Assembly (NCBI RefSeq): GCF_035319885.1
Contig: NZ_CP141285.1
Coordinates: 2,232,001-2,296,000 of the forward strand
Origin: Altererythrobacter sp. H2
Lineage (GTDB): Bacteria > Pseudomonadota > Alphaproteobacteria > Sphingomonadales > Sphingomonadaceae
Length of the DNA stretch: 64,000 bases
Reading direction: 5' to 3'
The notes below the pieces were generated by a model. The model was given only the letters and a program-made list of their open reading frames with translations, did no database searches and was not told the origin of the DNA. Both the position numbers and the translations under genes were made by a program. Positions 35,981 through 44,766 of the stretch are shown here, one piece after another. The stretch's first letter is position 1, and each line of letters opens with the position of its first letter.

Positions 35981-36035
35981 TGGTGCCCCTGGCCCGACTC
36001 GAACGGGCACTCCGTAAGGAACTCGATTTTGAGTC
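35981..36035 (-). pseudogene. 3' half of the disrupted host tRNA-Leu(CAA)
   Basis: Read on the minus strand this gives GACTCAAAATCGAG (anticodon loop and 3' anticodon stem), the variable arm, the T-arm GCCCG-TTCGAGT-CGGGC, CAGGGGC, A and CCA. The 5' half is missing here: the sequence upstream of GACTCAAAA belongs to the island. The matching half lies 19 kb away at 55113-55151. Confidence 0.9.
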
Positions 36036-36087
36036 AGGTAGTGACTACTCCAAGATACTGGATTTTATAGAGTTTTCAAGGGATTTT

Positions 36088-36113
36088 GCGCTAGTGTGCT
36101 AATATTTGTGCTA
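36088..36113. other. Possible integrase arm-type repeats, left end
   Basis: Three copies of the hexamer GYGCTA in the same orientation (36088, 36096, 36108) in AT-rich DNA, about 55 bp inside the left core repeat. The same hexamers occur near the right end at 55019 and 55030. Candidate arm sites for the integrase; pattern only. Confidence 0.35.
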
Positions 36114-36238
36114 AATGCACCGTATTCCGATATCATTACGTATGGGCACAGGCCCGCACTGCATCGCTGACCTTCGCCTTTAACCCGAGAGGCTGCGCGA
36201 TTGCGCGCGCCCGTGTCAGTGTTCCTTATGGAGACTTC

Positions 36239-37030
36239 ATGACAGAATTTGAAAAGCAAAGTCTCGATCTCGAAACGCCCGACGGCAGGCTATCTGCCGC
36301 GATATGGAATCGTGACGCGCTGACCGCTGGCTCCACGCCGATCATTCTTTTCCATGAGTCGCTTGGTAGTGTCGCCAGTTGGCGGAATTTTCCCAAGAAG
36401 CTCGCCGAAGTAACTGGGCGGCCTGTAATTGCCTATGATCGTTTAGGCTTCGGACAGTCGGACGCGCGCATTGACAAGCTGCCAGTCAGCTTTGTTACCG
36501 ATGAAGCGGCTTGGGTGATTCCCACAATGCAGCGCGTCTTGAGCTTCTCGCACTTCATCGCCTGCGGCCATAGTGTCGGCGGCGGTATGGCCGTAGGCGC
36601 AGCCTCTATCTATCCCAAACAATGCAAGGCGGCCATCACGATGGGTGCCCAAGCCTATGTCGAGGATTGCACCATCGCGGGCATTTTGAAGGCGCGTGAT
36701 AAATTTCGTGATACCGATGCCTTGGGACGGCTAGCCAGATTCCATGGCGATAAAACCCGTTGGGTGGTCGATGCATGGATTGATACCTGGCTCGATCCCG
36801 CCTTCGCTGACTGGTCGCTCGATCGGGCGTTGGATGGCGTGGAATGTCCTGTGCTCGCCATACACGGCGAGAGCGATGAATATGGCTCAGCCGAGCATCC
36901 CAAGCTCATCGCAGGTGCCAAAGGTCGGGCGGTGATCCTGCCGAAAATTGGCCATGTTCCGCACCGTGAAGCGGAAGCGGAAGTGCTGAAACTGATCGCT
37001 GACTTCTTGAACGCTTCATTGAGAGAATAA
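36239..37030 (+). CDS. Alpha/beta-fold hydrolase
   Basis: A 263-residue alpha/beta hydrolase: oxyanion-hole segment LFHESLGSVASW (HE in place of the common HG), YDRLGFGQSD, the nucleophile elbow GHSVGG (Ser near residue 112), the acid in IHGESDEY and the catalytic His in IGHVPHREAE. The substrate is unknown. GGAGA precedes the ATG. It is the first gene inside the island's left end and has lower GC than the chromosome; a hairpin follows it. Confidence 0.82.
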   Translation: MTEFEKQSLDLETPDGRLSAAIWNRDALTAGSTPIILFHESLGSVASWRNFPKKLAEVTGRPVIAYDRLGFGQSDARIDKLPVSFVTDEAAWVIPTMQRVLSFSHFIACGHSVGGGMAVGAASIYPKQCKAAITMGAQAYVEDCTIAGILKARDKFRDTDALGRLARFHGDKTRWVVDAWIDTWLDPAFADWSLDRALDGVECPVLAIHGESDEYGSAEHPKLIAGAKGRAVILPKIGHVPHREAEAEVLKLIADFLNASLRE

Positions 37031-37042
37031 TCGGAAAACAAA

Positions 37043-37063
37043 GAAAGCGGCATGGCTGCTTTC
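37043..37063 (+). terminator. Probable terminator after the hydrolase gene
   Basis: Hairpin AGAAAGC-GGC/GC-GCTTTC, 12 bp after the stop and followed by TTCG. The stem is short. Confidence 0.45.
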
Positions 37064-37156
37064 GTTCGGGAGTTCAAAAGGCCACGGGCCTCTCTGCTCC
37101 ATGAAGGCTGGGCGTTCCACCTACTAGGGCGGGGGTTACGGGGCTTGGGGCGTATC

Positions 37157-37186
37157 GAAGGCCGCGCGGCAACGCGCGTGGCCTTC
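37157..37186. terminator. Hairpin downstream of the 99-aa gene
   Basis: GAAGGCC and CGCG pair with CGCG and GGCCTTC over a GCAA-type loop, 10 bp beyond the stop of the minus-strand 99-aa gene. There is no T tract, so it may act as an RNA-stabilising end instead. Confidence 0.4.
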
Positions 37187-37196
37187 CCTCACCGGC

Positions 37197-37496
37197 TTAA
37201 AACAGCACGCCTTGGCGGCTGTTTTCGACATAGCGTTGCCAGTCCGGCTTTGTCGCCTCCTCGTCCAGCCACGCCATGACCTGTGCCACCACATCGCCGC
37301 CGTTGGCTTCGACCGTGCCGCATGGGTGAAAATGCGAGCGGTAGCCCGTTTCGGTGATCGGCAGCGGTGCGCGCGGCGGCTGGATGCTGTTGATTTCCAG
37401 ATGGGCGATGACGCCGCCCCACAGGCAGGGGCGATAAGTGGCCTCGATCTCGATACCCTGCCATGTGAAGCGGCGAACTTGGGGCTGCTGCTCCAT
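37197..37496 (-). CDS. Hypothetical protein (99 aa)
   Basis: MEQQPQVRRFTWQGIEIEATYRPCLWGG opens a compact, mostly beta-looking protein that ends in a helix (DVVAQVMAWLDEEATKPDWQRYVENSRQ). No recognised domain. Its ATG lies 2 bp beyond the stop of the 39-aa gene, so the two are translated as a pair. Paired small genes like these are typical of integrative elements in this group, but the function is unknown. Start chosen because upstream sequence in this frame lies across the neighbouring small gene. Confidence 0.6.
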   Translation of the reverse strand: MEQQPQVRRFTWQGIEIEATYRPCLWGGVIAHLEINSIQPPRAPLPITETGYRSHFHPCGTVEANGGDVVAQVMAWLDEEATKPDWQRYVENSRQGVLF

Positions 37497-37498
37497 TG

Positions 37499-37618
37499 TC
37501 AGCACCCCGCGAAAACATGCACCACGTCCCACGCGGTGCTGACGGTGAACAGGTCGGGGCCGTTGCCGTCCACGCGGTAGAGCATGAATGCGGGGCTGTT
37601 GGTGGTTTCGGTGGTCAT
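37499..37618 (-). CDS. Hypothetical small protein (39 aa)
   Basis: MTTETTNSPAFMLYRVDG to VHVFAGC, 39 residues. AGGAG lies 6 nt before the ATG, and the gene is followed at once by the 99-aa gene. Function unknown. Confidence 0.5.
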   Translation of the reverse strand: MTTETTNSPAFMLYRVDGNGPDLFTVSTAWDVVHVFAGC

Positions 37619-37860
37619 GTCGGTTCTCCTTTTGGCTCTGAGCCGCAACCGTTGCGGCCGATGTGGAGAACAAGGCGCGGCCAATAGGTCGCGGGGTCAT
37701 GCCGGTCAAAGACCGCCCGACAGGGGAAGCTGCACAAACGAAGTGCGGAAGCGCCCGCGATTGACGCCCGATCTGGCTAAGCCAGTGAATCCACGCATGA
37801 GGCCTATGACGTTCGCGGCTGCCGACAGAGAGAACGAAGCTATCGTAACCAGTAAGCCTG

Positions 37861-40800
37861 CTATGCCGGAGGTGAAGCACCGCCGGGGTCACGCACCTGC
37901 CGAAGCGCACGGTTGAAGAAGTGGCGCGTGGCCTTGTCCCGCGCCTCGGCATCGGTCAGCACGATATTGCGCATTTCGTTATCGCGCTGGAACATGCGAA
38001 CTGCACCCTGAAAGAAGGCTTGGGCGAAGGCGGCATAAACGACATCCGGCGGGTTGTTGCGGAGCATGTCCGCAAGGTCATCGCCAAGGATTTCCTCATT
38101 CACCTGCTCAAAGCGGATCATGTCGGCCTGGGTGAACTGCGTGCCGTGGCGCTCATTGAACGCCTTGACGATCTCAGAAAGCTCTTTCTTTTCATCCTCT
38201 GTATAGGGCTTGGCACCAAACTCGCTGATCGCCTTGAGCGCCGCCGTGTCGCCGGCAGCGAGTGAGGCGTCACCCTGCTCTTTTTGCTCTACTTTGAACT
38301 TTTGCAACCGGAGCATGTCGTCGGTGATCTCGATCTCGGGCGGAATCTGTCGGTTTGGAAGCAGACGGGCAAGCCATGCGCCATAGGAATACAGCTTTTC
38401 GAGGCTGGTATCTTCCAGCTTCATAACTTGCGCGATGAAGCTATAGAAACGCATGTAGCTGCGCAGAAGCTGGCGGAACTCCTCCTGCCGACCCTCATCG
38501 TCATCGGCTTCAAACCGAGCGACGGCCTGACGGACGAGTCCTTCGAGCCGCGCGCGGTCATGTCCGTCGAGCGCACCCTGATAATAGGTTGCTGCAAACC
38601 GTTCGATCTCGTCCTTGTCGAGATAGGCGAATTTGAAGAGGCGCCCTTCAAGATCGTAAACGAGATTAGGATCAGAATTGGCTTCGAGCGCCGTCACCTC
38701 GAAATAGGGCCGGAAGGCGTCCTGTATGTCTTCGATGGCGTTCTGGAAGTCGAGAATATAGGTCTGATCCTTGCCGGGCCGGGTGCGGTTCAAGCGAGAC
38801 AGCGTTTGCACCGCCTGTAGGCCCGCCAGCTTGCGATCTACATACATGGCGCAGAGCTTGGGTTGGTCGAAGCCGGTCTGGTATTTCTCGGCGACGATCA
38901 GGATTTGATACTGTTCGGGATAGGGTGTGCCGTCCGGCTTGAAGCCGTCGAAGCGACCCGGAAGCTCGGTTTCGGCAAAGCCTGTCAAATCGGCTTCTGT
39001 ATAGGTTTGACCATCAAAATTTAGCTCGCCGGAGAAAGCGACAAGGGCGCGAAGGTCGGTGTAGCCCTGCGCCTTGATGTAATCACGCACACCGAAGAAG
39101 TAGCGCAGCGCATGATCGCGACTACCAGTGACGATCATGGCCTTGGCCTGTCCGTCCAGCATTTTGGCGACATGGCGGCGGAAATGCTCGACTATGATCT
39201 CGACCTTCTGGCCGATTGCTGTGGGATGAAGGTTGGCGTAGCGCGCAACCCGGCTCTGACCACGCCGCCCGCTCAATTGCGGGTCATCCTCAATAGCCTT
39301 TTCCAGCTCGTAGTAGGCTTTGTAAGTCATGTAATTCTGGAGAACGTCCAGAATGAAGCCCTCTTCGATGGCCTGACGCATAGAATAGAGATGGAACGGA
39401 TGCGGCAGCCCGTCCGCACCTTTCGTGCCAAAGCGTTCGAGCGTGACGTTGCGGGGGGTCGCGGTGAAGGCAAAGAAGCTGATATTCGCCTGCGGGCCGC
39501 GCGCCTTTTGATAGGCGGCGATGATGTCCTCAATGTCGTCACTGGAATCCGCTGCGCGGGTGAGCGCGTCGGTCATGGCCTGGGCGGATTTACCGGATTG
39601 GCTGCTGTGCGCTTCGTCCACGATGACGGCGAAGGTGCGATCACCCTGACCAGAAATCTCTTTCAGATGCTCAGTTGAAAATTTCTGGATCGTGGTGACG
39701 ATGATGCGGGCACCCTTGGCGATAGCCTGCTTGAGTTGCTTCGATGTGCCGTCGATCTTGCGCACGACGCCTTGCGTCTGCTCGAACTGCGACACGGTAT
39801 TTTGAAGCTGGCGGTCCAGCACGATACGGTCGGTGACGATAATCGCGGTGTTGAATACCGCTTTGTCGTCCGTGTCGTGCAGGTTGATCGCGTGGTGCGC
39901 AAGCCAGCCGATAGTGTTGGATTTGCCCGAACCGGCAGAGTGCTGGATCAGGTAATTGCGCCCCGCGCCAAACTGCCCCGCGTGCGCCATGAGCTTGCGC
40001 ACGGCGTCAAGCTGCTGGAAGCGCGGAAAGATCAGAGCCTCGGACTTGCCACTGGTGTCGAGGTGGATGAAACGTCCGATGATGTCGAGCAATACGGCAC
40101 GAGAAAAAATCGCCGCGCCCCATTCACCAGAGTTATAGAGGTAGGCGACGCGGAACTCGTCCTCGATGTCGGGATTCCCCGCCCCCCCATCGCGGCCCCG
40201 ATTGAACGGCAGGAATCGGGTGCGGCCATTTTGCAGCCGCGTGGTCATGGATACGTTGTCTTCATCCAGCGCGAAATGAACCAACGCCCCGCGCTTGAAG
40301 GTCAGCAACGGCTCGCCTGCTGGGGAGCGGTCCTGGCGATATTGCTTCTCGGCGTGCCGAAAATTGGAGCCTGTAAGGAGGTTCTTGGCCTCCATCGTGG
40401 CAACGGGCAGGCCATTAAGGAACAAGGCTACGTCCAACCGCCCGCCGTGGCGTTCGCTGTATTCGACCTCCTTCATCACCGAGAGGATATTGGCCTCGTA
40501 TTCGGTGACGCGCTTGGGTTCCAAGCCGCTGGCGGGGCGGAAGTAGCACAGCGCGAACTTAATGCCGGGAACAATCTTGATCCCCTGCCGAAGCACATCC
40601 AGCAGCCCGCGATCCTTGAGGGATTTTTCGAGCTGTTTGAAGAATGTGTCCTCCGCCGCCGACGTGTAATGCCCTTCTAGCTTGGTCCATTCGTCGGGTT
40701 GGGTGTTTTGGACGAAGCGCAGGATCAAGGCCCTGTCCATCGCCAGTGCCCGGTCATAGTCAGCCTTGGCATCACGTAATTCATAGCCCTCACCGGCGAC

Positions 40801-40866
40801 AAGCCGGGCGATCAGGTGATCCTGCACCACCTGTTCCTTGTGGGCATTATGCGCGGCGGTGCTCAT
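37861..40866 (-). CDS. hsdR: Type I restriction enzyme R subunit HsdR
   Basis: A 1001-residue R subunit. The N-terminal nuclease domain has LNGLPVATMEAKN (ExK at about 159-161 of the PD-(D/E)xK fold). The motor domain has Walker A HSAGSGKS (309-316), IVDEAHSSQSG (417-420), FFAFTATPRN and the later helicase motifs (YQTGFDQPKLCAMYVDRKLAGLQAVQTLSRLNRT). It translocates and cuts DNA lacking host methylation. The ATG at 40866 overlaps the previous gene by 4 bp; the frame continues 12 codons upstream without support. Last gene of the defence operon. Confidence 0.93.
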   Translation of the reverse strand: MSTAAHNAHKEQVVQDHLIARLVAGEGYELRDAKADYDRALAMDRALILRFVQNTQPDEWTKLEGHYTSAAEDTFFKQLEKSLKDRGLLDVLRQGIKIVPGIKFALCYFRPASGLEPKRVTEYEANILSVMKEVEYSERHGGRLDVALFLNGLPVATMEAKNLLTGSNFRHAEKQYRQDRSPAGEPLLTFKRGALVHFALDEDNVSMTTRLQNGRTRFLPFNRGRDGGAGNPDIEDEFRVAYLYNSGEWGAAIFSRAVLLDIIGRFIHLDTSGKSEALIFPRFQQLDAVRKLMAHAGQFGAGRNYLIQHSAGSGKSNTIGWLAHHAINLHDTDDKAVFNTAIIVTDRIVLDRQLQNTVSQFEQTQGVVRKIDGTSKQLKQAIAKGARIIVTTIQKFSTEHLKEISGQGDRTFAVIVDEAHSSQSGKSAQAMTDALTRAADSSDDIEDIIAAYQKARGPQANISFFAFTATPRNVTLERFGTKGADGLPHPFHLYSMRQAIEEGFILDVLQNYMTYKAYYELEKAIEDDPQLSGRRGQSRVARYANLHPTAIGQKVEIIVEHFRRHVAKMLDGQAKAMIVTGSRDHALRYFFGVRDYIKAQGYTDLRALVAFSGELNFDGQTYTEADLTGFAETELPGRFDGFKPDGTPYPEQYQILIVAEKYQTGFDQPKLCAMYVDRKLAGLQAVQTLSRLNRTRPGKDQTYILDFQNAIEDIQDAFRPYFEVTALEANSDPNLVYDLEGRLFKFAYLDKDEIERFAATYYQGALDGHDRARLEGLVRQAVARFEADDDEGRQEEFRQLLRSYMRFYSFIAQVMKLEDTSLEKLYSYGAWLARLLPNRQIPPEIEITDDMLRLQKFKVEQKEQGDASLAAGDTAALKAISEFGAKPYTEDEKKELSEIVKAFNERHGTQFTQADMIRFEQVNEEILGDDLADMLRNNPPDVVYAAFAQAFFQGAVRMFQRDNEMRNIVLTDAEARDKATRHFFNRALRQVRDPGGASPPA

Positions 40867-42689
40867 TGCGCCCCCATTTCTAAAAGGTCTTGTGGGTTCC
40901 AAACGCGCTCCGCCAAACTCTGATAAAGTCGTCCCCGATCATCAAGATTCACCTTCGCAAAATCCGGAACGGCCTCGAACGGCAATCCAGACTCCTTCAC
41001 GAAACGGACGAAGCCCGGATTTCGGTCGTAGCAATCGGGGTGAAGAGAGTGCGCCAGTAGGTTCTGCGTCCGGTAGTGCAGAAGCTTGTCTTTGTAGGGA
41101 AGATCGCCGTAGCTAGCATTAAAGGCTTTCGGCAGGAGCAGAAGTCCGCCGATACGATTGCGATACTCCGCAAAGTCGGCGGGATGCGAGAACTCGTCAG
41201 TATGCCGTTCGGCATGGTTCGCCCAAATATGTTCGACCTCGTAGCGTTCGCGCCCTTCGGCAACATATTCAGGATAGCGAGAAGGCTGTCCCGACTGCGT
41301 TTCCACATACTCAGTCAGACGTGCCAGTAGCCGGTGGATCAGGTATCGGTTCTGCTGGTGCACATAGAGTCGGTCATTACTCTCGAACGTCTCATCCTGC
41401 TCTGAAAGCTGCTCGACCAGCTTGGCAGCCAAAGCTTGAACATCGAGGCCCCTGATCTCGCGCATAACCAGGAACATTGCGTATTGCATCGTCGAATATG
41501 CGATACTGCGAAAATTCCAAATGCGCCGGGCAATCAGGATGTCCACGAAACGCGCGACTATATTCATTTTCAGCTTGGCGATGTTGGGGTCGTCCTCCGG
41601 TTTGAGCGGAGCAAGCAGAAGCATGTATTGAAGCGTGAACCCGTTTTGTGAATTGTATTGAACAGCTTCCAGCCCCGGCACGCGCGTTTGGGATGCTTTC
41701 ATAGCCAGCAGATAGTGTCGCGCGTAAAAGTCGAAATCGCGCTCGATGAAGCGGAAGAAGTCATCCTCTCCGATCAAGCCGTTCGCTCTGCTGGTGTCGC
41801 GTAACCATCGGTGGAACTCCGTGCCAATGCGGTCGAAGTCCTCTGGTTTGGCTCCGCGCTTGCGCTCACGGATTTTTGTAGCGAACTGACTGCGAAGCCA
41901 TGCCTTGAAAAAGTCTGATTCCACTTCCTTGCCCGCTTCGTTCAATTCAGCGATGCGGGAACGCCAACGGTTGTTGGCGGCGACACGCTTGTTCTCAGCG
42001 ATATTCGCCAGCAGATATCCTTTGAGCATATCCGTTGGGCTGAGTGACAGTCCGCGATCATTCATCGTCTCGAAGATCGTGTAAGCGTCGTCGTCTGAAT
42101 ACGCTGTGATTTCTACCAAATGGACGTTTTCCATCAGCCAGTCGATGAAGTAAGGGAGCGCATCACCGCGCAATTCTTCCGGCCACGCACTCTTCATGTC
42201 CTCGTATCGCGCATACAGGTTCTGCACGGATTCCGAACGGTCGGTGGGGTCAAAGTCCTCCTGCTCGAAGAGTGCAGCCATGCACGGCGCGCGCTCATCA
42301 ACGTCCAAGTTGAATGATTTTTCGCCGAACTTTTCGGAGACAATCAGCTCATCGACGTTCACGAGGTCATCGCGTTCGCGCTGAAGATTTCGCAGAAGGA
42401 TCAGAAGCAGGGTAAGGCTGGTGAGGCGTTGTTGCCCGTCAACGAGATAGTTGGCCCCCTCCTTCTTACTTACGATAATCGCGCCGAGGAAATAGTGGGG
42501 ATATTCGGCAATCTTCTTGCGTGCGTGGGTGGGCTGATATTCTTCAAGGAACTTGCCGGTGAGATCATCGATCAACTCGCGGGCTTGCTTCTCGCCCCAT
42601 TTGTATTCGCGCTGATAGTAGTCAATGGAATACTTCTCGCCTTTCAGAAGCTTGCGAACTGTTTTCGCTTCCCCAACAATTCCGCTCAT
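40863..42689 (-). CDS. DUF262-DUF1524 (GmrSD-type) protein in a type I RM operon
   Basis: A 608-residue protein. The N-terminal DUF262 domain has YYQREYKW (24-31) and VDGQQRLT (83-90), the nucleotide-cleaving signature of GmrS, SspE and BrxU relatives. The C-terminal DUF1524 HNH-like nuclease has EVEHIWANH (His near 487) and NRIGGLLLLPKAFNASYGD. Such proteins act as type IV restriction enzymes against modified phage DNA, using NTP hydrolysis to control the nuclease. It lies between the Abi_C gene and hsdR with 4-bp overlaps on both sides, so its amount should follow the RM subunits. Confidence 0.87.
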   Translation of the reverse strand: MSGIVGEAKTVRKLLKGEKYSIDYYQREYKWGEKQARELIDDLTGKFLEEYQPTHARKKIAEYPHYFLGAIIVSKKEGANYLVDGQQRLTSLTLLLILLRNLQRERDDLVNVDELIVSEKFGEKSFNLDVDERAPCMAALFEQEDFDPTDRSESVQNLYARYEDMKSAWPEELRGDALPYFIDWLMENVHLVEITAYSDDDAYTIFETMNDRGLSLSPTDMLKGYLLANIAENKRVAANNRWRSRIAELNEAGKEVESDFFKAWLRSQFATKIRERKRGAKPEDFDRIGTEFHRWLRDTSRANGLIGEDDFFRFIERDFDFYARHYLLAMKASQTRVPGLEAVQYNSQNGFTLQYMLLLAPLKPEDDPNIAKLKMNIVARFVDILIARRIWNFRSIAYSTMQYAMFLVMREIRGLDVQALAAKLVEQLSEQDETFESNDRLYVHQQNRYLIHRLLARLTEYVETQSGQPSRYPEYVAEGRERYEVEHIWANHAERHTDEFSHPADFAEYRNRIGGLLLLPKAFNASYGDLPYKDKLLHYRTQNLLAHSLHPDCYDRNPGFVRFVKESGLPFEAVPDFAKVNLDDRGRLYQSLAERVWNPQDLLEMGAQ

Positions 42690-43555
42690 GCCGCATCCTC
42701 TTTTTCTAGAGCATTGGCCGCCCGTGCTTTCTGATAGTCTCGACTCTCAACAAGAAAATCGCAAAGAGCGAAGGCCGCATTGACGGCTAGCTTAGCGTGA
42801 TGCCGCGCGGGATTGAAGCGACGAGCGTGGCGATCGCTGCCCTTGTTGGCCATTTCGTAAAGTCCGCCGATCAATGACTGGAAGCCGCCCGCTATCGGCT
42901 TTAGCGGCTCCTCAAGTTTGGCAGGGTCAAGGTTTAAGGATGGCTGTAGCGCCTTGTAGAGCGCCCTGATATCACCCTCGGTTTCCTTGAAAGCTGTGGC
43001 CGTTTCTGCGAGCAAGAGCTTTAGGAGGTGCTCAACCAAAGTATAGGCGTTGGTGATCGCACCAGAGTAATCGCCGGACTCAATTTTCTGACTGGCCTTG
43101 CGCACTTGCTCGGTGATGGCCTCATGGCTGATCGCGACAAGGCTTGTAGGTGCCATGACGCTTTGCCCAATGGAGCTGACTTCAAAACGTGGATTGATCC
43201 TGACTTCCCTATCCCCTTCCATCCAACCGTAATCATCTTTCTTGACAAGTCGGAAGCCATCACGGGACAGAATTTGATTGAACTGATAGGCCACGTTCTC
43301 GGCATTGAAACCATCTTCGCCGATAAAATCAAAGGCTGTGGACACGATATCCTTCATCGTGTCCGTGCCATTAAACTTGTCCAATTTGGCGCGCGCGAAT
43401 TGAGCGCGTGAGGGAAAACCCTGCCCATAGAGGTCGCTTTCGCCGAAATCATTGAAAAAGCCGACAAGCTGAGGGCCGGACCGATATGGACTTTTTCGGG
43501 AATCGCCCGTGATGATTCCAGTCAGGGATTCAAGAGATTTAGCGGTCAATCTCAT
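42686..43555 (-). CDS. Abortive-infection C-terminal domain (Abi_C) protein
   Basis: A 289-residue protein. The C-terminal ~130 residues match the Abi_C family: NAYTLVEHLLKLLLAE, LQPSLNLDPAKLEEPLKPIAGGFQSLIGGLYEMANKGSDRHA and ARHHAKLAVNAAFALCDFLVES, likely an RNA- or nucleotide-directed fold. The N-terminal ~150 residues (GFFNDFGESDLYGQGFPSRAQFA) are of unknown function. It lies between hsdS and the DUF262 gene with 4-bp overlaps, which suggests a back-up suicide response tied to the RM system. Confidence 0.8.
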   Translation of the reverse strand: MRLTAKSLESLTGIITGDSRKSPYRSGPQLVGFFNDFGESDLYGQGFPSRAQFARAKLDKFNGTDTMKDIVSTAFDFIGEDGFNAENVAYQFNQILSRDGFRLVKKDDYGWMEGDREVRINPRFEVSSIGQSVMAPTSLVAISHEAITEQVRKASQKIESGDYSGAITNAYTLVEHLLKLLLAETATAFKETEGDIRALYKALQPSLNLDPAKLEEPLKPIAGGFQSLIGGLYEMANKGSDRHARRFNPARHHAKLAVNAAFALCDFLVESRDYQKARAANALEKEDAA

Positions 43556-44766
43556 GCCCGCAAGGCCTCCTCAATCCGGTCAAGGCGACGATCTGTCTGA
43601 CTATGCTTGCCCCAAGTCGCCACGTCGATTTGTCCGGTCACGGCTGCGGTGATGAGCGCGGCACGGAACTCCTCTAACCGGGCAATCGACTGTTCTGTTT
43701 TTCCCTTTAACCGCCGCTCGAAATCGACCGCTTGCTCAACGGCCTGCTGCAATGCCAATCCGGCAACCGGGATTTTTTCCTTTCCAAGTCGGCGGATGTT
43801 CAGGGGGCGGTTGCGACCAGCCGAACCTCTCGACGCTTCATTGAGAAGGAAATCACCGTAGCTGCTGCGAAAGAGACCGAGTAAATACGAGGTGCTAACC
43901 CCGGCCTTGCCGCGATAAACAGGGTATCGGTGCGAGACGACGCAGCCTTCTTCCTCGGCGGTCGCGATGGCGACTGCGCCCTCCCATGCGAATTGGCCGC
44001 TGAGGATTAGGTCGCCAGCCTCAACGAAGCAGAACTCGGAATCGCCCATGCCTTCTTCATCGGCAGCGGGCTTTTTGAAAATGCCGCGCCCCCGGTTATA
44101 GAGGCCAAGCCGAACCAGCTCATCATGCTCGGATAACGTAACCGGACGAGAAACGCGATGCGTGAGGTGCTCAAATCGTATGCGTGGAACATCGGCGTCT
44201 GAAATTGCTTGATCCACAAGCGCCTCAATCCGACGCGCCACGCCGGTCACGAAAAGGCGTTTCTTCTCGATCAACTGGTCGATGCGGGCGGTTTCACAGT
44301 CTAGGAAATCCGCAACTACGCTTGCGGCATCAGCATCTGGAACGGGAATTTTAACATAGCGCACCCTATTCCATTGAAGCCGCTGACCTTGCCGGATGCC
44401 ATTTCGGAACACGGTTAGCTGTTGGATCAGAAAATCGGATTTCAAGGAATATCTAAGAAACCTGCCAATTTGCTCATCAAAGCGGGGGCGCAGCAGGGTG
44501 TAGTCAGGAGAAATACCGCCGTAGCGCGTGCAATATTCAAAACCGTGAAGGAAGCTGCTCATGGAGATCACAAAATCTCCCGGCATGGCAGGATGCACCT
44601 CATATCCCTCGCGCATGACTTGGTGAGGTTTTGAGGGGAGCGAAGACTGGGGCACGACACCATACACTGTGCTGGGCGTTAGAAGTTCCGACTCCGCGAG
44701 CGGGATCGTCTGCTTTACCTCGCGGAACAAGTGGTCGAGACGATGGTGCTGAAAAATTAGCGTCAC
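43552..44766 (-). CDS. hsdS: Type I restriction specificity subunit HsdS
   Basis: A 404-residue specificity subunit with two target-recognition domains and the conserved central and C-terminal spacer helices (FLDCETARIDQLIEKKRLFVTGVARRIEALVDQ; LALQQAVEQAVDFERRLKGKTEQSIARLEEFRAALITAAVTGQIDV). The first recognition domain covers about residues 20-170 and the second about 200-340. It sets the DNA site read by the HsdM/HsdR complex. It overlaps hsdM and the Abi_C gene by 4 bp each. Confidence 0.92.
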   Translation of the reverse strand: MTLIFQHHRLDHLFREVKQTIPLAESELLTPSTVYGVVPQSSLPSKPHQVMREGYEVHPAMPGDFVISMSSFLHGFEYCTRYGGISPDYTLLRPRFDEQIGRFLRYSLKSDFLIQQLTVFRNGIRQGQRLQWNRVRYVKIPVPDADAASVVADFLDCETARIDQLIEKKRLFVTGVARRIEALVDQAISDADVPRIRFEHLTHRVSRPVTLSEHDELVRLGLYNRGRGIFKKPAADEEGMGDSEFCFVEAGDLILSGQFAWEGAVAIATAEEEGCVVSHRYPVYRGKAGVSTSYLLGLFRSSYGDFLLNEASRGSAGRNRPLNIRRLGKEKIPVAGLALQQAVEQAVDFERRLKGKTEQSIARLEEFRAALITAAVTGQIDVATWGKHSQTDRRLDRIEEALRA

